A stretch of DNA of 7,782 nt from Geobacter sp. (GTDB lineage: Bacteria; Desulfobacterota; Desulfuromonadia; Geobacterales; DSM-12255), in assembly GCA_012026855.1 (NCBI GenBank), contig VEOV01000320.1, positions 1 to 7,782 of the forward strand, given 5' to 3'. Below are positions 1-5,197 of the stretch, one piece after another (position 1 is the first letter of the stretch; each line of letters starts with the position of its first letter). The position numbers and the translations under genes were made by a program. Under the pieces are notes generated by a model. That model was not told where the DNA came from and did no database searches. It saw only the letters and a list, made by a program, of their open reading frames with translations.

Positions 1-231
1 AAAGAAGGTCATGACGTACTGTGACAGGATGAACAGGTAGCCGAAGTTGATCGCCCCAAGCAGTTTTATCTTGAAGAGATCGGGCACATAGCCTGAGAGG
101 ACCGGTAAGAGAAAGTAGTAGATCGCGGCTGCCAGCCACCAGCCAAACAGAAAGCTCCTCTTGCGCTTCTTTAATGCCAGGTACTTCGGATGCTGCGCTA
201 TCATGCTCCAGTCGTATTCTTTTGGTGCCAT
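1..231 (-). CDS. DUF485 family inner-membrane protein, partial (C-terminus beyond the window)
   Basis: Translating the minus strand from the ATG at 231 gives 77 uninterrupted residues to the window edge. The N-terminus begins MAPKEYDWSMIAQHPKYLAL, is followed by a basic KKRKR patch (21-25) and then two hydrophobic stretches (about 28-45 and 57-77). The HP-x-Y/F...L...R motif followed by two membrane helices is the hallmark of the DUF485 (YjcH-like) family, whose members are about 100 residues long, so roughly the last quarter is missing. DUF485 genes usually lie just upstream of an ActP-type acetate/cation symporter and are probably its accessory subunit; the symporter itself would lie outside the window, so this partner is inferred. 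An AAGGGGGA ribosome binding site lies about 8 bases before the ATG, which supports this start. The gene is divergent from the thiamine operon. Confidence 0.8.
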   Translation of the reverse strand, partial: MAPKEYDWSMIAQHPKYLALKKRKRSFLFGWWLAAAIYYFLLPVLSGYVPDLFKIKLLGAINFGYLFILSQYVMTFF

Positions 232-567
232 TTGCTGTTTCCCCCTTTCTTCTGATGTTTTACTCATTTTCATCAAACAACGTCATCTGAAACGCCATTC
301 TGTTTTTATGTGGTTCGCGCTGCTGTCATTGGGTCGTCATGAGTTTTATGGGCATTCACGTTAAGGGTATCGGCGCCGATATTGAGCTAGAACATATTAG
401 TTCCACGTTTACAGCGAGTTACGCGCGCAGTTCTTGACTAAAAATAATTTTGACCAAATTTAAATCACGCTTACGTATATGTCAAGCAAAAATAAAACAA
501 TTTTTTGCACTGCCTGTTTGCTCAGAATTGCAATCTCTTGAGGCTCTTGTTGTTGAGAGGAAAAGGA
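232..567. other. Intergenic region between divergent genes
   Basis: No convincing gene lies in this stretch. It is clearly more AT-rich than its surroundings, especially 431-510. It must contain the promoter of the leftward DUF485 gene, but I could not pick a good -35/-10 pair on that strand. Two elements stand out: a perfect palindrome at 368-381 and two TTGAC motifs 16 bases apart at 434-438 and 450-454. A 67-residue reading frame at 161-364 overlaps the DUF485 coding sequence on the other strand and shows no ribosome binding site or family signature. Confidence 0.6.
368..381. repeat. 14-bp perfect palindrome, possible operator
   Basis: The sequence TATCGGCGCCGATA reads identically on both strands. 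It sits about 137 bases upstream of the DUF485 start and about 230 bases upstream of the thi riboswitch, in a region that is otherwise AT-rich. No T-tract follows it on either strand, so it does not look like a terminator. A dimeric regulator binding site is the simplest reading, but no regulator is identified. Confidence 0.35.
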
Positions 568-597
568 TTGACACTAAACCTTGCAGGCTGTTACTCT
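568..597 (+). promoter_or_regulatory. Predicted sigma-70 promoter of the thi operon
   Basis: A perfect -35 hexamer TTGACA lies at 568-573. With an 18-base spacer the -10 would be TACTCT at 592-597, which keeps the three most conserved positions (T, A and final T). Transcription would then start near 604, a few bases before the riboswitch P1 helix, so the whole aptamer would be transcribed. A better-looking TATAAA at 605-610 would start transcription near 617 and cut off P1, so it is less likely to be the -10. Confidence 0.5.
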
Positions 598-610
598 GAC
601 AGACTATAAA

Positions 611-702
611 AGCTGCTGGGGGTGCTCAGATGAGCCGAGATGGAACCGGCCGGTTCCAAACCCTTTGAACCTGACCGTTAATACGGTAAGGGAAGCAGAG
701 CA
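611..702 (+). promoter_or_regulatory. TPP riboswitch aptamer (THI box)
   Basis: The conserved THI-box blocks are present in order: GGGGTGC at 619-625, a CGAGA core at 636-640 (family consensus CUGAGA), ACCCTTTGAACCTGA at 660-674, and TTAATACGG then AAGGGAAGCAG at 678-698. Helices can be drawn by eye: P1 CTGCT 613-617 with AGCAG 694-698; P2 GGGT 620-623 with ACCC 660-663; P3 GCTC 624-627 with GAGC 632-635; P4 CCCTT with AAGGG; P5 ACCG 674-677 with CGGT 684-687. A variable hairpin GGAACCGGCCGGTTCC (642-657) is inserted between P3 and P2. The element binds thiamine pyrophosphate and, placed before thiSGE and followed by a terminator, should repress the operon when TPP is plentiful. The U of CUGAGA is replaced by C. 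Confidence 0.93.
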
Positions 703-712
703 ATATGTCCCC

Positions 713-739
713 CGGCCGCTGCAGCGGCTGTTTTTATTT
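713..739 (+). terminator. Intrinsic terminator acting as riboswitch expression platform
   Basis: A GC-rich hairpin has the stem CGGCCGC (713-719) against GCGGCTG (724-730), with one G-U pair and the loop TGCA, and is followed directly by TTTTTATTT (731-739). It lies 11 bases after the aptamer and 15 bases before the thiS start codon, the classic position for a premature transcription stop controlled by TPP. Stabilising P1 with TPP would leave the terminator free to form. A weak competing pairing could use GCTGC (612-616) of the P1 5' strand with GCAGC (721-725) of the terminator; that antiterminator is my inference. Confidence 0.85.
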
Positions 740-754
740 GAACGGAGAGATCAA

Positions 755-952
755 ATGAAGGTCAACATTAATGGTGAAATGCGCGAGCTTGACGGACAGA
801 GCGTCCTGCAACTCCTGGAGAGCCTGTCAATAGACCCGCGCAAGGTTGCGGTTGAGCGTAATCTGGAGATCCTTCCCAAGGGTGAGTACGACTCCACTCA
901 ACTGGCCGATGGCGACAGTATCGAGATTGTTCATTTCGTAGGTGGAGGCTAG
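755..952 (+). CDS. thiS: Sulfur carrier protein ThiS
   Basis: A 65-residue ubiquitin-fold protein starting MKVNINGEMRELDGQSVLQL and ending VHFVGGG. ThiS carries sulfur as a thiocarboxylate on its C-terminal Gly-Gly and hands it to ThiG for thiazole formation; the di-glycine end and the length of about 65 residues fit the family exactly. The internal residues KVAVERNLEILPK match the usual ThiS 'VAVELNxEIVPR' strand. GGAG at 744-747 gives a good ribosome binding site for the ATG at 755. The reading frame is open back to 581, but those bases form the riboswitch and terminator, so a longer start is wrong. It is the first gene of the operon, with only one base between its stop and the thiG ATG. 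The adenylating enzyme ThiF that would activate it is not in the window. Confidence 0.95.
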   Translation: MKVNINGEMRELDGQSVLQLLESLSIDPRKVAVERNLEILPKGEYDSTQLADGDSIEIVHFVGGG

Positions 953-953
953 C

Positions 954-1730
954 ATGGCAAAAGCTGACAAGTTGATAATTGCCGGGAGGGAATTCAACTC
1001 CCGCTTGATGGTAGGCACCGGTAAATATGCCAGCAACGAGGAGACTGCCCTTGCCCTGGAGGCTTCAGGCGCGGAAATCATCACCGTTGCGGTCAGAAGG
1101 GTCAACCTGGACCGGAGCAAGGAGGCGCTCCTGGACTACATCGATCCGAAGAAATATACCCTGCTCCCCAACACTGCCGGTTGCTATACGGCGGATGACG
1201 CTGTGCGTACCTGCCGGCTGGCGCGCGAGGCAGGCATGTCCGACTTCGTCAAGCTGGAGGTGCTGGGGAACGAGAAGACCCTCTTCCCTGACAACGAAGA
1301 GCTTCTCAAGGCCGCTAAAATACTGGTCGCCGAGGGTTTCACCGTGCTGCCGTATACCAGCGATGACCCCATTGTCTGCAAAAAGCTGGAAGACCTGGGC
1401 TGCGCCGCGGTCATGCCTCTGGGCGCGCCGATCGGCAGCGGTCTCGGGATTCGCAACCCGTATAATATCAGGATCATTCTCGATACCGTCAAGGTGCCGG
1501 TGATTGTTGATGCCGGTGTTGGCACCGCCTCGGATGCGGCCATTGCCATGGAGCTGGGGTGCGACGGTGTGCTGATGAATACAGCCATTGCCGGGGCACA
1601 GAATCCTGTTGCCATGGCTGAGGCGATGAATCTGGCTGTTCGCGCCGGCCGGCTTGCCTATCTGGCCGGACGTATCCCGCGCAAACTTTATGCAACGGCA
1701 TCAAGCCCTCTGGACGGATTGGTAAGTTAG
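954..1730 (+). CDS. thiG: Thiazole synthase ThiG
   Basis: A 258-residue (beta/alpha)8-barrel enzyme. It condenses 1-deoxy-D-xylulose 5-phosphate, ThiS-thiocarboxylate sulfur and dehydroglycine into the thiazole phosphate moiety of thiamine, in the cytoplasm. Family landmarks include SRLMVGTGKY (16-24), the ITVAVRRVN strand (43-51), LPNTAGCYTADDAV (71-84), FVKLEVLG (98-105) with Lys100 as the Schiff-base lysine, MPLGAPIGSGLGIRNP (154-169), VIVDAGVGTASDA (183-195) and GVLMNTAIAGA (205-215). Length is normal. The ATG at 954 is preceded by GGAGG (944-948) at 5 bases; an in-frame GTG at 942 would overlap thiS and place that site inside the gene, so 954 is preferred. thiE begins 2 bases after the stop. 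The glycine-derived imine must come from ThiH or ThiO, neither of which is seen here. Confidence 0.96.
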   Translation: MAKADKLIIAGREFNSRLMVGTGKYASNEETALALEASGAEIITVAVRRVNLDRSKEALLDYIDPKKYTLLPNTAGCYTADDAVRTCRLAREAGMSDFVKLEVLGNEKTLFPDNEELLKAAKILVAEGFTVLPYTSDDPIVCKKLEDLGCAAVMPLGAPIGSGLGIRNPYNIRIILDTVKVPVIVDAGVGTASDAAIAMELGCDGVLMNTAIAGAQNPVAMAEAMNLAVRAGRLAYLAGRIPRKLYATASSPLDGLVS

Positions 1731-1732
1731 CT

Positions 1733-2383
1733 ATGGCAAAGCCGGCAGCGGATTTCAAAATTTACCTTATTACCGACCGGAGCCAGTGCGGCGGCCTCCG
1801 CCTTATTGATGTTGTCGAAGACGCTCTCAAGGGGGGCGTTACGGCGGTACAGCTGCGCGAAAAGGATCTGTCCAGCCGGGAGTTTTATGAGCTTGCCTAC
1901 GACATGCGCAAGCTCACGGTAAAATACGATGCCAGGCTGCTGATCAACGACCGGGTGGATATTGCCATGGCTGTGGACGCTGATGGTGTGCATCTCGGTT
2001 CCAACAGCATGCCGGTGCACCGTGCCAGGAGACTCCTCGGCCCGGACCGGTTTATCGGCTTCTCCTGCCACAACCAGGTAAATGCCATTATGGCGCAGGA
2101 AAGTGGCGTGGATTTCATCACCTTCGGTCCGGTCTACTATACCCCGTCAAAAGCGGTCTACGGCAAGCCGGTTGGTGTGGACAAGCTGGAATCAGTTACT
2201 AATGTCCTGCAGATTCCGGTATTTGCCCTTGGCGGGATCAAAACGGAAAACATCCCTGAAGTCATGGCTGCCGGCGCCTCCGGCATCTCTCTCGTCTCGG
2301 CGGTAATTGCCAGTGAGGATCCGAGAGCGGAAGCAGAGGCAATGATTGCCATGCTCGCCACCAATGATTCACGAGAGTCATGA
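1733..2383 (+). CDS. thiE: Thiamine-phosphate synthase ThiE
   Basis: A 216-residue (beta/alpha)8 enzyme that joins hydroxymethylpyrimidine diphosphate to thiazole phosphate, giving thiamine phosphate and pyrophosphate. Characteristic motifs are in order: YLITDRSQC (11-19), VQLREKD (39-45) with the conserved Arg and Lys, LLINDRVDIA (69-78) with the Asn-Asp metal and substrate site, DGVHLG (84-89), GFSCH (109-113), FGPVYYTPSK (131-140), FALGGI (164-169) and ISLVSA (185-190). Length is normal for bacterial ThiE. The ATG lies 2 bases after the thiG stop; no strong ribosome binding site is visible, so translation is probably coupled to thiG. The stop overlaps the next gene's ATG in an ATGA arrangement. 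Together with thiS and thiG it covers thiazole assembly and coupling but not pyrimidine synthesis (ThiC). Confidence 0.96.
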   Translation: MAKPAADFKIYLITDRSQCGGLRLIDVVEDALKGGVTAVQLREKDLSSREFYELAYDMRKLTVKYDARLLINDRVDIAMAVDADGVHLGSNSMPVHRARRLLGPDRFIGFSCHNQVNAIMAQESGVDFITFGPVYYTPSKAVYGKPVGVDKLESVTNVLQIPVFALGGIKTENIPEVMAAGASGISLVSAVIASEDPRAEAEAMIAMLATNDSRES

Positions 2384-3318
2384 CTCTACTTCCCGCTACT
2401 GTTCACCCCGAAATAAGGATAAATTCTTACGGCTGGTACCTGCGCAAGCGATTCGGCTGTCGGGTCAGCAAGGTCAACGTTGATGCCGGCTTCACCTGCC
2501 CGAACCGTGACGGCAGTCGCGGTACCGGCGGTTGCATCTACTGCGACAACAGTTCCTTTTCTCCGGGGGCAACCCAGCCCCATATCTCCATCGAAGAACA
2601 GATGCTGGCCGGCATGGACTACCACAGGAAGCGCCTGGGCAGCCAGAAATTCATCATTTACTTCCAGAAATTCACCAATACCTACGACTCGGTCGAACGG
2701 CTGCAAGCCCTTTACCAGAGGGCGCTGGCCCATCCCGATGTTGTCGGCATCTCCGTTGGGACGCGGCCAGATGCCCTGAGCGACGGGGCAATCGAGCTCC
2801 TGGCCGGCATTGCCAGGGAACGATATGTCTGTCTTGAGCTGGGGTTGCAGTCCATGGACGATGGCATCCTTGCCAACATAAACCGCGGTCATACCTTTGA
2901 TGAATATCTGGGGGCTGTGAACAGGGTTTCCGGGCGTGGCATGGATATCTGCACCCATCTGATTTACGGCTTTCCGGGGGAGAGCCGGGCAGGTTTCCTG
3001 AAAAGCGCGGAGATGATTGCCTCTCTCGGGATCAACTCGGTCAAACTGCATCAGCTGCATGCTGTCAAGGGGACCAGGTTGGCAGAGCTCTACAACAGGG
3101 GCGAGTTTGTCCCGGTTGCCATGGAGGAGTACATTGCTGCCGCAGCGGATTTTCTTGAGCTCATTCCGGCGGCGGTTACGGTGCAGAGGCTCTACGGGTC
3201 AGCACCCCTTGAAATAAGGGTTGCACCAGAATGGAACCTGAAGAATAATCAGATGTGGTATGCCGTGCTCAACGAGCTGAAAGCGCGCGGCAGCTGGCAG
3301 GGTAAGAGGAGAGGTTGA
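2380..3318 (+). CDS. Radical SAM protein, YhcC-like (TIGR01212 family)
   Basis: A 312-residue protein with a radical SAM iron-sulfur site of ELP3/YhcC type. The cluster cysteines are Cys40, Cys52 and Cys55 (CX11CX2C) within FTCPNRDGSRGTGGCIYC (38-55). Downstream lie YFQKFTNTY (94-102), GISVGTRPDAL (123-133), LELGLQSMDD (152-161), THLIYGFPGE (192-201), and a conserved C-terminal half with VKLHQLHAVKGT (221-232) and YGSAPLEI (272-279). These together match the TIGR01212 family represented by E. coli YhcC, whose substrate is not settled to my knowledge. It is not ThiH, which has a CX3CX2C site and different length. Its ATG overlaps the thiE stop by 4 bases, so it is co-transcribed with the thiamine genes. 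The product is probably a cytosolic [4Fe-4S] enzyme; the reaction is unknown. Confidence 0.88.
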   Translation: MTLLPATVHPEIRINSYGWYLRKRFGCRVSKVNVDAGFTCPNRDGSRGTGGCIYCDNSSFSPGATQPHISIEEQMLAGMDYHRKRLGSQKFIIYFQKFTNTYDSVERLQALYQRALAHPDVVGISVGTRPDALSDGAIELLAGIARERYVCLELGLQSMDDGILANINRGHTFDEYLGAVNRVSGRGMDICTHLIYGFPGESRAGFLKSAEMIASLGINSVKLHQLHAVKGTRLAELYNRGEFVPVAMEEYIAAAADFLELIPAAVTVQRLYGSAPLEIRVAPEWNLKNNQMWYAVLNELKARGSWQGKRRG

Positions 3319-4322
3319 TGACTGTAGAGCGGGTACTGCTGGCGTTTCGGTGGTTTATGACCTTGGCCGGGCTTGCGCTTGCGCTGCTTTCCTGGACAGA
3401 TCTCTGCAGTTTCAGCGGCTGCACCGATGCCCACGAATACCGCTTTTTCGGCCTGCAGCTGCACCTTGTCGGAACGGTCTATTTCGTACTTTTGGCAATA
3501 ACCCAGCTTCTTCCGGCTCGCTGGCCGCTGACCGGTATGCTGTTCTCGATGCTGCTTGGTGGTGGTGTCGGATCGGAGCTGGTACTGATTCATCTCCAGA
3601 AAAATGTCATCAAGGCTTGGTGCCCGCTCTGTCTCGGGATTGCCGCAGCCCTGTTTATGCTGTGCATTTTCAGCGGGATCGAGCTTTTCAGAGGATCACG
3701 GAGGTTATCAACAATGAAAAGAAGTTGGTTTGTTTCAAGGGGGCTGATTCTGATAGCTGCTCTGGCCGCAGGTTTCATGGTCAGTTTTGCCGGAATAAAA
3801 AAGCCGGAAGCAGCAGGCATGGATGCAACTCTGGGCAAGCAGTCGGCCAAGATGGAGATATATTTCTTCTCCGATTGGCTTTGCCCCATCTGTATCAAGA
3901 CCGAACCGGTCATTGACGCCATTTATCCGCAGCTTGAGAAGCGGGCAAAGATCTACTTCATTGACAAGCCGGTGCACAAGGAGTCGATGAACTTCGTCCC
4001 CTATCACCTCTCCTTTCTCGTCCATGAAAAGGGCAAATACCTGCAACTGCGCAAGGCCCTGTTCGACCTGGCAAAGATTAACAAAAACCCGACGCTGGAA
4101 GATGTAAAAAGAGCCATTGCGCCTCTGGGAGTGACCTACAAGCAGCTTAGCTTCATGGATGTCAGTCAGATGATGGCAAAATCCCAGGCGCTCTCCAATG
4201 AGTACAAGGTTACCGGAACGCCGACGCTGGTGATTCGTAACGGTGCCAGGAGCAAGACACTGGTGGGCGGCAGGGACATAACTGCCGATAATATTCTCAA
4301 GGCAATGAAATCTCTCGAATAG
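3318..4322 (+). CDS. VKOR-DsbA fusion, disulfide-bond-forming membrane protein
   Basis: A 334-residue protein with two modules. The N-terminal vitamin K epoxide reductase domain has hydrophobic helices at about 8-27, 46-66, 71-92 and 103-123, with redox pairs Cys30/Cys35 (CX4C, first periplasmic loop) and Cys102-Pro-Leu-Cys105 at the start of the fourth helix. A fifth helix (about 140-160) leads to a periplasmic thioredoxin-like domain (about 178-334) with the active site SDWLCPIC (Cys189, Cys192) and the cis-proline motif TGTPTLV (Pro302). In such fusions the DsbA part oxidises secreted proteins and the VKOR part reoxidises it using quinone, replacing DsbB. AGGAG (3307-3311) precedes the ATG at 3318, which overlaps the previous TGA by one base; a TTG one codon earlier is less likely. 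The thioredoxin module also resembles DsbA/DsbC-like DsbA-family oxidoreductases, so direction of catalysis is inferred. Confidence 0.88.
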   Translation: MTVERVLLAFRWFMTLAGLALALLSWTDLCSFSGCTDAHEYRFFGLQLHLVGTVYFVLLAITQLLPARWPLTGMLFSMLLGGGVGSELVLIHLQKNVIKAWCPLCLGIAAALFMLCIFSGIELFRGSRRLSTMKRSWFVSRGLILIAALAAGFMVSFAGIKKPEAAGMDATLGKQSAKMEIYFFSDWLCPICIKTEPVIDAIYPQLEKRAKIYFIDKPVHKESMNFVPYHLSFLVHEKGKYLQLRKALFDLAKINKNPTLEDVKRAIAPLGVTYKQLSFMDVSQMMAKSQALSNEYKVTGTPTLVIRNGARSKTLVGGRDITADNILKAMKSLE

Positions 4323-4329
4323 GTAAATC

Positions 4330-4992
4330 ATGAAAACAGCCAGAATATCCAATGGCAAGGAGTTCCCCATCGGGAAGATCCTCTGCATCGGCCGCAATTA
4401 TGTGGACCATATCAGTGAGCTGGGCAACGAACTGCCTACGGCGCCGGTCATCTTCATGAAACCGGCGACTTCGGTGATTTACGACGGCGAAGAGGTGCTC
4501 ATTCCGGCCTACTCGGACAACTGCCACCATGAGGCCGAGCTGGCGCTGCTCATAGGGGCGCGCTGCAAAGGGGTTGCCGAGAAAGATGCCCTGGCCCATG
4601 TTGCCGGCTATGGCGTGGCGATCGATCTGACTCTGCGCGATGTTCAGGACGGCCTCAAGAAGAAGGGGTTGCCATGGGACATTGCCAAGGGCTTTGACAC
4701 CGCCTGTCCGCTGTCAACTTTTGTGCCGGCCGCAGAAGTTGCCGACCCGCAGAACCTGAACATCAGGCTGACGGTAAACGGAGAGCTGCGCCAGAACGGT
4801 TCCACCGCTCTGATGATCAATCCGGCGGCCAGGCTGATCAGCCATCTGGCAGCAATTTTTACCCTTGAGCCGGGCGATATCATCCTTACCGGTACCCCGG
4901 CCGGGGTGAGCCGGATAACTGCCGGTGACCGGGTCTGCGCTGAAATCCCCGGTGTAGGCCGGGTAGAGGTCAGGGTCGGACAGGGAGTTTGA
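4330..4992 (+). CDS. Fumarylacetoacetate hydrolase (FAH) fold enzyme, YcgM/FAHD1-like
   Basis: A 220-residue single-domain FAH-superfamily protein. The N-terminus has KILCIGRNYVDHISE (16-30) and VIFMKPATSV (40-49). The metal-binding set follows: HHEAELAL (66-73) supplying Glu68 and Glu70, and Asp99 in AIDLTLRDVQ (97-106). AKGFDTACP (119-127), NPAARLISHL (164-173) and GDIILTGTPAGV (182-193) complete the fold. The length and motifs match the small acylpyruvate hydrolase / oxaloacetate decarboxylase or tautomerase group (E. coli YcgM, human FAHD1) rather than full FAH. It probably acts on a 2-oxo acid with Mg2+ or Mn2+ in the cytoplasm; the exact substrate cannot be read from sequence. It starts 7 bases after the VKOR-DsbA stop, with a modest AGG site, and is the last gene before a strong terminator. 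Confidence 0.88.
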   Translation: MKTARISNGKEFPIGKILCIGRNYVDHISELGNELPTAPVIFMKPATSVIYDGEEVLIPAYSDNCHHEAELALLIGARCKGVAEKDALAHVAGYGVAIDLTLRDVQDGLKKKGLPWDIAKGFDTACPLSTFVPAAEVADPQNLNIRLTVNGELRQNGSTALMINPAARLISHLAAIFTLEPGDIILTGTPAGVSRITAGDRVCAEIPGVGRVEVRVGQGV

Positions 4993-5032
4993 CCCGCTCC
5001 GGCCAGGCATGGCAAGGGGGCAGAGCAGCAGA

Positions 5033-5071
5033 AAGCTGCAGCACGGCATGACCGGGGCTGCGGCTTTTTTT
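5033..5071 (+). terminator. Intrinsic terminator closing the thi operon
   Basis: AAGCTGCAGC (5033-5042) pairs with GCTGCGGCTT (5057-5066) over 10 base pairs with one G-U. The loop can form a small extra CGG/CCG helix around CATGA. A run of seven T residues (5065-5071) follows. It lies 40 bases after the FAH-fold gene and should end the riboswitch-controlled transcript, so the phosphatase downstream needs its own promoter or readthrough. Confidence 0.88.
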
Positions 5072-5197
5072 GTATGTGGTAGAGTTATTAGGAAATGGCG
5101 CTCAACTCTACAAACCCTGTTGCCGGGCGATAGCGAAGAATATTACCGCCAGGCGCTGAAGATCTTTCTGACCGGTCTCAAAGAGGAGGGGTAGCAG

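Noticed and set aside
161..364. 67-residue plus-strand open frame
   Set aside because: It overlaps the DUF485 coding sequence on the other strand, has no ribosome binding site, and its translation has no recognisable features.
505..522. Sigma-54-like TTGCAC...TTGCT upstream of the thi operon
   Set aside because: The spacing between the two elements is 7 bases instead of 5, which sigma-54 does not tolerate, and the first element lacks the GG.
605..610. TATAAA as the -10 box of the thi promoter
   Set aside because: Transcription would start at about 617 and remove the 5' strand of riboswitch helix P1; the paired -35 (TTGCAG) is also poor.
642..657. 16-bp palindrome GGAACCGGCCGGTTCC as an operator
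   Set aside because: It lies within the TPP aptamer, where an optional variable hairpin is common in this riboswitch family.
581..754. In-frame upstream extension of thiS to a start at 581
   Set aside because: These bases form the TPP aptamer and its terminator; the ribosome binding site at 744-747 and ThiS family length fix the start at 755.
942..953. GTG at 942 as the thiG start
   Set aside because: It would overlap the end of thiS and bury the GGAGG site; ATG 954 has ideal spacing.
2386..3060. 224-residue minus-strand open frame opposite the radical SAM gene
   Set aside because: It is a shadow of a strongly conserved coding sequence in a GC-rich genome, with no family motifs of its own.
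3735..4397. 220-residue minus-strand open frame opposite the VKOR-DsbA gene
   Set aside because: It crosses the boundary between two well-supported plus-strand genes and shows no recognisable motifs.
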